Assembly (NCBI GenBank): GCA_021647145.1
Contig: JAKIVF010000017.1
Coordinates: 1 to 38,567 of the forward strand
DNA: 38,567 nucleotides
Source of the DNA: Methylococcaceae bacterium
GTDB taxonomy: Bacteria; Pseudomonadota; Gammaproteobacteria; Methylococcales; Methylomonadaceae
Direction of reading: 5' to 3'
Shown one piece after another: positions 8,557 to 16,549 of the stretch. The translations under genes and the position numbers were made by a program. Each line of letters begins with the position of its first letter. The stretch's first letter is position 1. The notes under the pieces are model-generated. The model was given only the letters and a program-made list of their open reading frames with translations. It did not search any database and was not told the origin of the DNA.

Positions 8557-9101
8557 ATGACAAAAAAAAAATTGAAAGCCAAACTAAGAACTGGCTCACA
8601 TCATTTATCATCCCTTATAATATTTGCCCTTTTGCCAACCAAGTTAATCAGCAGGGAAAAATCCAGTATTCCGTCATTGAATCAAAAAAAATTGATCAAT
8701 GTCTAGAAGCTATTTTTACCGAATATCAAAGATTAGACTCCCAACACGAAATTGAAACAACCCTGGTTATTTTTCCACATCAATTTCCCTTGTTTGTCGA
8801 TTTTCTTGATTTTCTTGGTTTAGCAGAGTCTCTTTTAATCGATCAAAATTACGAAGGTGTCTATCAATTAGCTAGCTTTCACCCTGACTATTGTTTTAAA
8901 GGTGAAGATATATCTGACCCTGCTAATTTTACAAACCGCTCCCCTTATCCAATGTTACATATAATTAGAGAATCTAGCTTAGAACAAGCTTTGCAATCTT
9001 ATCCAAACCCTGAATTAATCCCAGAAAGAAATATCAAGTTAACTAGGGAGCTAGGTCTTCAAAAAATTCAGGCAATATTAAATAATATAAAGCAAAGATA
9101 A
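8557..9101 (+). CDS. DUF1415 protein, start out of frame at an A10 run
   Basis: From 8571 the frame reads IESQTKNWLTSFIIPYNICPFA, then ETTLVIFPHQFPLFVDFLDFLGLAE, SFHPDYCFKGEDISDPANFTNRSPYPMLHIIRE and PERNIKLTRELG. These are the conserved blocks of the DUF1415 family (about 180 residues, no known function). The only nearby ATG, at 8557, is followed by ACA and a run of ten A's (8562-8571), which leaves it one base out of frame with the rest. Eleven or eight A's would give a proper MTKKK(K)IESQ start. No ATG, GTG or TTG lies in frame between the upstream stop at 8541 and 8571. The explanation may be transcriptional slippage, a frameshift mutation or a sequencing error. A TTG at 8790 would omit the conserved N-terminal half and is unlikely as the start. 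Confidence 0.8.
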
Positions 9102-9682
9102 ATTAACCAGCTAAGCTAAATTTCGTTAAAACTATTCAACCATTCACTTTAAATACACAATTAAACTAAGCATACTTTATGCCAACCCTTCACCCGTTAC
9201 TTATATCAATAACCTAAAAGAAAAAAAGATTATAATTTAAAGTCTTTTCGAATTATCCTTCTTAATTAATCACTCACTTTATTAAACCTGTCACCTTGCA
9301 GAGACATAAAGACTTGTTTCCTGCCTCTACTTCATAACTCCTTGTAACTGATAGAGGCTATTTTTAGGCTAATGACAGCAACCTAAAAAACTTAGCCTTA
9401 ACATCAGAAAAATTAGTTGATCGCTATACTTTATTCAAACCGTTGAATATCTAGCTCCATTTAATTTATAAGCACAAATCCATTCTTGATTACTCTCAAA
9501 ATTCTGCCAAATCTATGAAAAAACATACCTGTAACCAGCTGAACTTATAACAGTTTTACAATACAGAGTAATTTTTACTAATGCGAAAAAAGTTGGTTCC
9601 CACTTCCGAATTCATTTTTCAACCAAAACAACACTGTTATGAAAAAGGCTCTGTAGCTCAGACTATAAATGAAATTTAAATA

Positions 9683-9706
9683 GGCGGAAGCTTGTGAGTA
9701 ATCAGG
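9683..9706. repeat. Solo right end of MITE family 1
   Basis: The 24 bases GGCGGAAGCTTGTGAGTAAT + CAGG match the right terminus of copies A and B with one or two changes. No left terminus is found within several hundred bases upstream and the interior does not match well, so this is probably a decayed or deleted copy. Confidence 0.7.
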
Positions 9707-10013
9707 AATCCATTTAACGAGGAAAAATTACACCATGGATTGATGGAAGTCCGAACAGAATTTTTTGTAGAATCATTCTCAATTATGAACTATGGTCATT
9801 ATTGAGGGTAATTTAGTACTAAAGCATAAGAATTGCTAAAATTTTTCCAATCTTTTTTGCTTCAATTTTTCACAAAAAACGGCACTCAATAAAAAAGATA
9901 TTTCCTTCTAGTTATGCAAAAGCATGCCGAGCTGGCTAAGCAGACTGTCTCAATTTGGTAACAATCATTTCTTTAGAAAAACAGCAGAAAAAGTTCTATT
10001 GATTAAAAACTTT

Positions 10014-10197
10014 CCTGACTACCCACAAGCTTGCGCCGAATCAGTAGATGACTTTGTAAGGTATTGAAAAATAACAAATATCTATTAATGAAAATTTAAC
10101 TTAAACTTTTAACTTTGATCAGGTTAAAAAATAACCATTATTTTTCATAAGATTACATTTAGCTTTTTAAAGTGGCGGAAGCTTGTGGGTAATCAGG
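10014..10197. mobile_element. MITE-like element, family 1, copy B (184 bp)
   Basis: It starts CCTGACTACCCACAAGCTT and ends with the complement of CCTGATTACCCACAAGCTT. It is bounded by a perfect 8-base direct repeat, AAAACTTT (10006-10013 and 10198-10205). The interior matches copy A at 3417-3599 almost base for base, including the central tract around AACTTTGATCAGGTTAAA, and encodes nothing. A perfect target duplication implies this copy is the younger of the two. Confidence 0.9.
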
Positions 10198-10314
10198 AAA
10201 ACTTTTAAATTACATTTTACACAGTCACAATTATTAAATTTATATCGTATTGATTTTTATTAATAACAACCACTGTATGGGCGCAGAAGGTAGAGCGGCA
10301 CATAGATGCTGAGG

Positions 10315-10409
10315 TATTAATAGCTCCATAAGTATTCGCACTGTCACTTGCCGAAGTATCAGTATTTCAAGCAAAGTTTATACTGCGAATACTTTTCGAA
10401 CTATTAATA
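10315..10409. repeat. 95-bp inverted-repeat element, family 2, copy A
   Basis: The ends TATTAATAGCTCCATAAGTA... and ...TACTTTTCGAACTATTAATA form an imperfect inverted repeat of about 26 bases. The interior (near CACTGTCACTTGCCGAAGTA) is shared with copy B at 26525-26619, which has the same length and only about eight differences. The outermost bases are TA on both sides, compatible with insertion at TA. The whole unit can fold into one long hairpin. No coding capacity. Confidence 0.85.
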
Positions 10410-10528
10410 CTAAAAGGCACATAGCAAGTATGTAATCATTTTGCAACTCTGCTTACCAAGAGAAAGCGACTGCTAGAAATCTGCACCTGTATCCGCATGA
10501 CGTATATTTCCTTACTTTTGAATTTTGA

Positions 10529-11365
10529 TTATTCTTCTTTTTGAGCAACTTTTGTTACTTCTGTATTTAAATTTTCGGTTTTATCTACGTCCTTACTCGT
10601 TTCAGAAGATACTTCTGGCTCTACCCTCCTAATCACATTTCCTTCCACATCATAAACCACACCATCAACCTCATTTTCAAACTGTTTTTTTTCCTTTTTA
10701 CGAATAACATTTCCCTCCACATCATATCTCACCACACCTTCATCTATAACTTCCGGCTCTGGTTCAGCTGTCACTTTTTCCATAAAATCAACAAACCATT
10801 GAGTATCTTTTACTCCAATAAGATCTGTATCACTAAGAATGTCTTCGGCAGAGGGCAAACTTCCACATTCCCTTGATAACTCTAATGCTTCAAGGCATGC
10901 GTCCTCTTGCCCACGTAATCCATAAATACACGCTAAGTTATAGGTAGCACTTCCTCGTTGAATACGCTCTGCATTCTCAAAAAACTCTCCTGCCAAGTCA
11001 TAAAGTTCATCATCTGCATTAATTTGCATAATACGAGCTAAATCCATATAAGCTACACCACCATCAATCGCTGCACCTAAATGATTTGGTGTAACTAATA
11101 AACAAAAATTAAATTTAGAGATCGCTTCCAAATAAAGCCTAACACTGTCCTCTTCTTTAGTTTTAGCTTGATGTAAAAGAGCAAAGCCCCAATTAAATAA
11201 GGCCTCTCCTGTAACTAAGTCACCTTTTACTACATCTGCAAAGCCTTGGTATGCACTAATATATAGCTGATCTGCTTTTGCCCCCTCATTTGATCGAGCT
11301 TTTGCCGTTTGTTTAATTGATGCCTTTAAAGTTGATTTTTTATTGATTCCACCAAACAATGCCAT
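10529..11365 (-). CDS. TPR-like cytoplasmic protein with C-terminal 24-residue repeat
   Basis: This 278-residue protein has no signal peptide or membrane helix. Residues about 35-165 are helical with TPR/TPR-end-of-group character (GEALFNWGFALLHQAKT, SATYNLACIYGLRGQEDACLEALEL). The last 80 residues are acidic and carry YDVEGNVIRK and YDVEGNVIRR exactly 24 residues apart; the DNA repeats (10629-10654 and 10701-10726) are 72 bases apart. A good ribosome site (AGAGGTAG) precedes the ATG. It stands alone between spacers. TPR proteins usually mediate protein contacts, but the partner is unknown and I do not recognise the family. Confidence 0.85.
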   Translation of the reverse strand: MALFGGINKKSTLKASIKQTAKARSNEGAKADQLYISAYQGFADVVKGDLVTGEALFNWGFALLHQAKTKEEDSVRLYLEAISKFNFCLLVTPNHLGAAIDGGVAYMDLARIMQINADDELYDLAGEFFENAERIQRGSATYNLACIYGLRGQEDACLEALELSRECGSLPSAEDILSDTDLIGVKDTQWFVDFMEKVTAEPEPEVIDEGVVRYDVEGNVIRKKEKKQFENEVDGVVYDVEGNVIRRVEPEVSSETSKDVDKTENLNTEVTKVAQKEE

Positions 11366-11563
11366 TAATTTCTACCTCTTTAAGAGTTTTTTAGGGTTAT
11401 TAGTATAGAATAACAGTTCATCCTAGAAAAATCAGTTGAACGCTATATTTTTACCCAAACTATTAAAGATCAAGCATCATCAGATTTGCTAGCTCCCACA
11501 CATTTGTGTGAGAAAAATTGCCCATGCTTTTTCTAGAATCAACTTTAATATAATCACCATCTA

Positions 11564-11851
11564 ATGAGTAAAGAAGATATAAACCTAGAAACCTCTCAAA
11601 TACCATGGCATGATCTACAACGTTTTTTTGCCAGTGGCATGGCTATTTATATCGCTGAAGATATTGACTTGGTAGATGTGGCTCATCAATTTTCAATAGA
11701 TAATAAGAGTCAAGTAGAACAATGGCTAAAACAAGAAAAAATAGCACCCGTTTCTGATCAACAGGCCTTAAAGTGGTTTAATGAGAATACAACGGTGTGG
11801 TCTGTCGTTATAAAGCCCTGGATATTAGTTCAAGAAACAAACAATTTATGA
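11564..11851 (+). CDS. DUF2288 family protein
   Basis: This 95-residue cytoplasmic protein has the DUF2288 pattern: LETSQIPWHDLQRFFASGMAIYIAEDIDLVDVAHQF, then WLKQEKIAPVSDQQALKWFNENTTVWSVVIKPWILVQ. The family is small and uncharacterised, and is common in gammaproteobacteria and cyanobacteria. Its stop codon overlaps the ATG of the next gene (ATGA at 11848-11851), indicating a co-translated unit with the protease behind it. Confidence 0.88.
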   Translation: MSKEDINLETSQIPWHDLQRFFASGMAIYIAEDIDLVDVAHQFSIDNKSQVEQWLKQEKIAPVSDQQALKWFNENTTVWSVVIKPWILVQETNNL

Positions 11852-12354
11852 CCAATAACAACTCTAAAATAGGTCAAGGAATGATTTTTCTTGCCTGGCT
11901 CATATTTCTAGCTCTTCTGACTTTTAGCTTCAATAGTTATCTAGAACAACAAAAAAATCCAAATCAGAATATCTCGACTAGCTGGAATAAGAATGTTGCC
12001 GAAGTCAGGTTAAGTCAAAACCGTTATGGTCATTATCTGGCTAATGGCCAAATCAACCAAATTCCTGTCACTTTTATACTCGATACAGGAGCAACTCTTA
12101 TCAGTATCCCTGAATCAATTGCACAACAGATACACCTTAAAAAAGGTTTTCCAACTCAAAGCAGGACTGCTAATGGTACGATTACTGTTTACAATACGCG
12201 GTTAGAATCGGTTAGAATCGGTGCAATTGAGCTTAACAATATTCGTGCAACAATCAACCCACATATGGAAGGAAATGAAATCTTGCTAGGAATGAGTTTT
12301 ATGAAACATATGGAATTAACCCAGAAAGGAAAAGAACTAATGCTTCGGTACTAA
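11848..12354 (+). CDS. Membrane-anchored retropepsin-like aspartic protease
   Basis: From ATG 11848 the protein is 168 residues: a short cytoplasmic start, one transmembrane helix (about 12-29), a linker, then a single-lobe aspartic protease domain with ILDTGATLISIP (catalytic Asp79) and LLGMSFMKHMEL as the second conserved strand. This matches the TIGR02281-type clan AA proteases, which act as dimers, probably facing the periplasm; substrates are unknown. A longer frame opens at 11797 but overlaps DUF2288 by 55 bases and would put 17 residues before the anchor, so the ATGA-overlap start is preferred. Only two bases separate its stop from the next ATG. Confidence 0.9.
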   Translation: MTNNNSKIGQGMIFLAWLIFLALLTFSFNSYLEQQKNPNQNISTSWNKNVAEVRLSQNRYGHYLANGQINQIPVTFILDTGATLISIPESIAQQIHLKKGFPTQSRTANGTITVYNTRLESVRIGAIELNNIRATINPHMEGNEILLGMSFMKHMELTQKGKELMLRY

Positions 12355-12356
12355 TA

Positions 12357-12920
12357 ATGAGAACGTCAATCATTGTATATTTTATCGTGCTATTTTCAGC
12401 TTTATTTTTTTCTAATACTGCACTTCCTCATGCCGGCTCTCATGGTAACGATGAATGCATTATAAATGTTGATGGGTTTAATATCCGTTTAAATGGTTAT
12501 CAATTTCAAGGAAAATTTCCAGAAAAACATTATTGTCGCCATTTCCCTTATTTAGGGAAAACAATAATAAAAGTTGATTCTAACACTGAAGACTTAAATG
12601 GTATGGCTGTAGAGTTACAACTATTAAAACGAAATTCATGGCTAGGAATACTTCTACAAAACAAGGATGCTTTCTCTATCATTAAACATAAGCAATTACA
12701 GTTTTTTTCTAATCAAGTTGTATCCATTAGTGCTGACCTAAAAGACCTAGACTTCTATGCAATCAAGTTAAAATTACATAACAAAAATAACAAAGTAACT
12801 GAGCAACAATTTATGTTTATTGCTGGCCTACCCTTTACAAAAATCATGGTTGGTATTGCAGTTATATTACTTTTATTTATTATTTTTATTTTTTTCAGGC
12901 AACTAAAAACAAAGCAGTGA
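12357..12920 (+). CDS. Periplasmic His/Cys protein with C-terminal membrane anchor
   Basis: The 187-residue protein has a signal peptide (1-23), a mature start PHAGSHGNDEC with two His and Cys34, a second His/Cys cluster EKHYCRHFP (His58, Cys60, His62), an apparent beta-rich domain, and a C-terminal helix (about 160-182) followed by the basic tail RQLKTKQ. It is therefore anchored in the inner membrane with the domain outside. Cys34 and Cys60 could form a disulfide, and the histidines could bind a metal such as copper. I do not recognise a named family. It closes the unit with DUF2288 and the protease, two bases after the protease. Confidence 0.8.
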   Translation: MRTSIIVYFIVLFSALFFSNTALPHAGSHGNDECIINVDGFNIRLNGYQFQGKFPEKHYCRHFPYLGKTIIKVDSNTEDLNGMAVELQLLKRNSWLGILLQNKDAFSIIKHKQLQFFSNQVVSISADLKDLDFYAIKLKLHNKNNKVTEQQFMFIAGLPFTKIMVGIAVILLLFIIFIFFRQLKTKQ

Positions 12921-12966
12921 AGCACGCATATCCCAATATCAACACAAATAAAAAATACTATTTTAG

Positions 12967-13914
12967 CTAAATCAACCTCAACATTTCATCAGTTGCACTC
13001 ACCAACGCGTCTATCATTTCTTCTCCACTAGCTATATGCCCAGCATTGGATAAAACAATAAATTCAGCTTTGGTTAAACTCTTTGACAAAGCAAAGCCTG
13101 CTTCCAAAGGACAGACTAAATCATTTCTCCCATGAATAATAATTGTAGGGATATTCTGTAAAACTTCACACCCTTCCAATATCTGATTTTCAGTGATGAA
13201 ATATTTATAAAAAGCATAATGTATCTCCATCTGTACCAGCTGTAACATTTTTTCTGTTACATGAGATGATTGCTCATCTTCTTGATAATCTTGCATTAAA
13301 GCAACCTGACCGCCCCACTCCATCCAAGCTTTAGTGACCCGCCTTTTTGCCAACTCATCATCTCCAAAGACAACATCATATAAACTTTTCACTAAATCAG
13401 TTGATGTATCATCAAAGACACTAGCCACTAATTGCTGCCACTTTTCTGGATAAATAAGCCCAACCCCTTCATTTACAAACCAATCTAAATCCTTCTTTCT
13501 TGCTAAAAAAACACCCCTTATAATCATGGCTAATACTTTGTCTGGGTGTTGCTGAGCATATAACAAAGTCAGTGTTGCTCCCCAAGATCCCCCAAACAAA
13601 ACCCATCGCTTGATTTTCAATTGTTTTCTAATTCGCTCCAGATCATCAATTAAATCTTGAGTCGTATTCTGTTCTATTTCACCAAAAGGCATCGATTGCC
13701 CACAACCCCGTTGATCTATCAGAATAATATGATATTTTTCGGGATTAAAAAAACACCTATGCCTGGGTTTTGTTCCAGAACAAGGCCCTCCATGAAGAAA
13801 AATAACAGAAATACCCCTTGGGTTTCCAGATTGTTCGACATAAATAGAATGAATACTGTCTGTTTGTAAAAAAAAACTATGGAAAGGTTCAATATCAGGG
13901 TATAAAGTTTTCAT
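12967..13914 (-). CDS. pip: Proline iminopeptidase (alpha/beta hydrolase)
   Basis: The 315-residue cytoplasmic enzyme removes N-terminal proline from peptides (peptidase family S33). It shows the oxyanion motif HGGPCSGT (41-48; usually HGGPGGG, so the two variable glycines are replaced by Cys and Ser), the DQRGCGQS motif (68-75), the nucleophile elbow GGSWG (Ser110), and the late catalytic positions GRNDLVCP (Asp) and NAGHIASG (His). Length is standard. It converges with the gene ending at 12920. The start is ATG at 13912-13914. Confidence 0.93.
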   Translation of the reverse strand: MKTLYPDIEPFHSFFLQTDSIHSIYVEQSGNPRGISVIFLHGGPCSGTKPRHRCFFNPEKYHIILIDQRGCGQSMPFGEIEQNTTQDLIDDLERIRKQLKIKRWVLFGGSWGATLTLLYAQQHPDKVLAMIIRGVFLARKKDLDWFVNEGVGLIYPEKWQQLVASVFDDTSTDLVKSLYDVVFGDDELAKRRVTKAWMEWGGQVALMQDYQEDEQSSHVTEKMLQLVQMEIHYAFYKYFITENQILEGCEVLQNIPTIIIHGRNDLVCPLEAGFALSKSLTKAEFIVLSNAGHIASGEEMIDALVSATDEMLRLI

Positions 13915-14016
13915 GGTTTTTCGTGAAAAATTTTTGCAACTTTAGTTTCTTAGGAACAAAAGTTTAATATCCCCCCTTGCCCCCCTAATTATTATAATTT
14001 TTTTCTTTAAGATATA

Positions 14017-14050
14017 AAAAAAGGGAAGGCTTTAACACCTTCCCTTTTTT
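14017..14050 (-). terminator. Rho-independent terminator after outer-membrane gene
   Basis: A perfect 13-bp stem (AAAAAAGGGAAGG with its complement, 8-base loop) lies about 25 bases past the stop codon at 14073. With A's on one side and T's on the other it can act in both directions, but the only gene running into it is the minus-strand barrel gene. Confidence 0.88.
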
Positions 14051-14072
14051 GCTTTTATAAGTTTTAAAAAAC

Positions 14073-14960
14073 TTAGAATTTAAAGCCAACAGACCCACCT
14101 AAAGTAAATCCGTCTGTATCAACGCCATCCACATCATCCGGAGTCCAATGGTACCGACCATCTAGACCTGCAACAATGCCTCTAAACAATTCATATTCTA
14201 CACCAGCACCAAAGTTCATACCCGTATTTAATACTGTAATCGCATCAGATGGTGGACTGATAATATTAAAATCAACACCTACTGGAATAATCCATGGTCT
14301 AAATTTGCTACCATGCATAAATTTAATTTTCGGTGATACGTTAATTCTTAACATATTAACAGTAACTGTCTGCTGAAGATCAGTTGGCACACCACCTGTT
14401 ACGCCATCAGGACCTGTTGCTGCAGTTAACAGGTTATCAAAACCATTATCATGTTTTTCGCCTACCTCTGAATAGTCTAAGCCAAATTCAATCATGAAAG
14501 AGGTGTTGTCAGCAATACCAAAGAAATCATTATTTATGTTGAAATCAAACGCTGCACCGTAGTAAAAAGCATCCTTATCCGTTTCGTCAGTTAACAGATC
14601 ATCACCAACTCCAAATAAACCTTCATTTGAACCACGAGTATTTTTAAAACGAGACCAACCACCACGAACTGACGCTAAATTATCCTTACTTGCTCTATGG
14701 ACAGGCGTATTCTTCATAGAAGCCATCCACTGATCTAACTCTTGTACTTTTGCCGTATCAGCATTTGTTGCCACTGCCTTTACACGGTTTAGCTCTGCTT
14801 GCATCGATTGCATCATAATAGCCATTTCATTAACTTGTGCTTCTAATGCTGCGGTTTTTTCTGCTTGTGTTTGAGCGACTACTTGTGGTGAAACTAAAGC
14901 TCCTGCCATTGTTAATATCGTTGTAGCTATACCCAACGCAATTTTTGTTTTTTTGATCAT
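14073..14960 (-). CDS. Outer-membrane beta-barrel protein with coiled-coil start
   Basis: The 295-residue protein has a signal peptide (about 1-29, ending VVAQ), a coiled coil (about 30-70, EKTAALEAQVNEMAIMMQSMQAEL), a linker, then a barrel of alternating strands (YYGAAFDFNINN, SFMIEFGLDYSEVG, NMLRINVSPKIKF, GMNFGAGVEYELF) ending in GGSVGFKF. The terminal phenylalanine is the usual Bam recognition signal. A coiled coil before a small porin-like barrel is seen in several porin families. The transported substrate is unknown. The gene is alone, has its own terminator, and its leader contains two hairpins, consistent with a well-expressed protein. Confidence 0.85.
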   Translation of the reverse strand: MIKKTKIALGIATTILTMAGALVSPQVVAQTQAEKTAALEAQVNEMAIMMQSMQAELNRVKAVATNADTAKVQELDQWMASMKNTPVHRASKDNLASVRGGWSRFKNTRGSNEGLFGVGDDLLTDETDKDAFYYGAAFDFNINNDFFGIADNTSFMIEFGLDYSEVGEKHDNGFDNLLTAATGPDGVTGGVPTDLQQTVTVNMLRINVSPKIKFMHGSKFRPWIIPVGVDFNIISPPSDAITVLNTGMNFGAGVEYELFRGIVAGLDGRYHWTPDDVDGVDTDGFTLGGSVGFKF

Positions 14961-15002
14961 TTGCTTTCCCCCTCATGAGGTTGTTTAGTTATTGTTAAAC
15001 TG

Positions 15003-15070
15003 ATTTTGTTGAAATACAACAAAATTTAATTTACGCTACTAATAGTAGCAGTAATTTAACTTTCATACAA
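15003..15070 (-). promoter_or_regulatory. Leader hairpins and possible promoter of the barrel gene
   Basis: On the minus strand a TTGTAT (15065-15070) and TACTAT (15042-15047) are separated by 17 bases, a modest sigma-70 match. GCTACT/AGTAGC forms a small hairpin at 15035-15049, and ATTTTGTTG/CAACAAAAT a 9-bp stem with a 5-base loop at 15003-15025. A GGGGGAAAG ribosome site follows before the ATG. A 5' stem-loop of this kind can stabilise an abundant mRNA. The promoter assignment is weak; the second hairpin is certain as sequence. Confidence 0.4.
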
Positions 15071-15252
15071 GTTTTACCCTCCTTTTTTTAATCTATTTTT
15101 ATATTAAATTTCAACTAGATACGGAAATATTCTAAAATAAAACATATGTTTGTTCAAAAAAAACAACATATTCAGCGCATTCACATCTACTGTATACTAT
15201 CTTTTGAAGCCACTCACATACTAAATTCACTTTTAATCTTCAACCATCAAAT

Positions 15253-16338
15253 ATGACTCAAACCACAGAGATCACTATTATAGGAAGTGGTATTATTGGT
15301 CTGCTAACTGCACGAGAGTTTTTGCAAGCTGGCTACAGTATCACTCTTATTGATAAATCTCTTTCAGGCCAAGAATCATCTTGGGCTGGTGGAGGCATAT
15401 TATTACCTTTATATCCCTGGAGACAAGAAAAGGCTATTAGTACTTTAGTGATCAAAAGCATCAGTAATTATTCAACTTTATCAAATGAACTCTATAATTC
15501 TACTCAAATAAATCCCGAGTGGTACGATTGTGGACTACTGATCTGTAAAAACCCTGATATAGAGCTAGCAACAAATTGGTGCACCACTTACCAGATCCCA
15601 TTCCAAGAGACGATTCCTTCCTTCATAAATAATTTCAACACAAAAACAAAAAACCCTTTATGGATGCCAACTATTGCGCAAGCTAGAAACCCCCGGTTAT
15701 TAAAATCTTTAAAAGTCTACCTGCTAAATGCTGGCGTCAAATTTATTGAAAACAGTGAGGTTATTAATTGTGAGTTGAAAAATAATAATATTAACACTCT
15801 TTCAACAAATAAAGAAAAAATCAAGGTGAATCAATTAATTATTAGCACAGGCGCATGGACAGGAAAACTGGCAAAACAATTACTGCCCACCTCTTTACAC
15901 TCACCTGAAATACATCCAGTAAAAGGCCAAATGCTTTTATTTAACGCTAACCCTGATACTTTACCGCATATGGTATTAGACAATGACCATTACTTAATTC
16001 CACGTCGAGATGGTAAAATTTTGGTGGGTAGCTCGGTAGAGCATTCTGCATTTGATAAATGTACAACCAAAGAAACCAAAGAAAAATTATTTACTTTTGC
16101 AACTGAACTTTTCCCTATTCTAAAAAACTTTCCTTTATGCAATCATTGGGCAGGGTTACGTCCAGGAACAAAAAAAGGCATTCCCTATATTGATAAACAT
16201 CCAGAAATAAAAAATCTAGCCATTAATGCAGGACATTTTAGGAATGGATTAGTGATGGGACCCGCTTCTGCCCAATTAATAGCTGATTTAATTTTAGACA
16301 GAACACCCTGTGTAGATCCTGCCCCATACCACCTTTAA
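15253..16338 (+). CDS. thiO: Glycine oxidase ThiO (FAD-dependent, thiamine synthesis)
   Basis: The 361-residue D-amino-acid-oxidase-type flavoprotein has the dinucleotide motif GSGIIG (11-16), the ThiO-typical SSWAGGGILLPLYPW near 44-58, the FAD-region TGAWTG, IHPVKGQMLLF, and the C-terminal HWAGLRPGTKKGIPYID...NAGHFRNGLVMGPASA block. ThiO converts glycine to dehydroglycine (iminoglycine) for the thiazole of thiamine. No TPP riboswitch pattern was found upstream, and no other thi gene lies in the window. It diverges from the barrel gene and is followed by a 122-base inverted-repeat element. Confidence 0.92.
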   Translation: MTQTTEITIIGSGIIGLLTAREFLQAGYSITLIDKSLSGQESSWAGGGILLPLYPWRQEKAISTLVIKSISNYSTLSNELYNSTQINPEWYDCGLLICKNPDIELATNWCTTYQIPFQETIPSFINNFNTKTKNPLWMPTIAQARNPRLLKSLKVYLLNAGVKFIENSEVINCELKNNNINTLSTNKEKIKVNQLIISTGAWTGKLAKQLLPTSLHSPEIHPVKGQMLLFNANPDTLPHMVLDNDHYLIPRRDGKILVGSSVEHSAFDKCTTKETKEKLFTFATELFPILKNFPLCNHWAGLRPGTKKGIPYIDKHPEIKNLAINAGHFRNGLVMGPASAQLIADLILDRTPCVDPAPYHL

Positions 16339-16370
16339 AATTTTTATGATAGATAAGCCTATTTAATTAT

Positions 16371-16492
16371 GGTCACCTCTATTAATTGTGGGTGAGAAAT
16401 TATTCAAAATCGATACTATTGCGAAGGGTTTCAACGCTGAGATTAGATATTTTGGACTCAATTTTTCCATTCATTAATTAATAGAGGTGTCC
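16371..16492. mobile_element. MITE-like element, family 3 (122 bp)
   Basis: A 17-base terminal inverted repeat, GGTCACCTCTATTAATT on the left against the complement GGACACCTCTATTAATT on the right, has one mismatch. Both sides are bordered by TTAT (16367-16370 and 16493-16496), a possible 4-base target duplication. The interior encodes nothing. Ends of the GGACACCTCTATTAA kind resemble those of some IS5-like elements, but I cannot confirm that. Only one copy is in the window, so mobility is inferred from structure alone. Confidence 0.65.
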
Positions 16493-16549
16493 TTATGTAA
16501 GTTTCTATATAATTAATATAAAAAAGTAAGAACCAAGCAGTTATTAGCT

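Larger units (their letters stand above)
9102..10528. other. 1.4-kb gene-free stretch rich in short repeats
   Basis: No open frame here resembles a gene. It contains the solo end of MITE family 1 at 9683, a full copy at 10014-10197 and a 95-base family 2 element at 10315-10409. A 46-base segment at 9406-9451 recurs in diverged form at 11425-11471. The concentration of elements suggests a tolerated insertion region or the remains of lost genes. Confidence 0.6.

Noticed and set aside
8790..9101. A 103-residue protein starting at TTG 8790
   Set aside because: The conserved DUF1415 N-terminal blocks continue upstream in the same frame to 8571, so this start is an artefact of the displaced ATG.
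9648..9710. CTCTGTAGCTCAGA resembles the D-arm of a tRNA gene
   Set aside because: No T-arm (GGTTCGA-like) or matching acceptor stem follows within tRNA distance; a MITE end lies there instead.
10297..10424. GGCACATAG direct repeats on both sides of the family 2 element as a target duplication
   Set aside because: They do not abut the element (9 and 6 bases away) and are absent around the second copy, so they are probably coincidental.
14961..15252. TPP riboswitch upstream of thiO
   Set aside because: The CTGAGA and ACCTGA-type conserved boxes were not found; only hairpins belonging to the opposite-strand leader are present.
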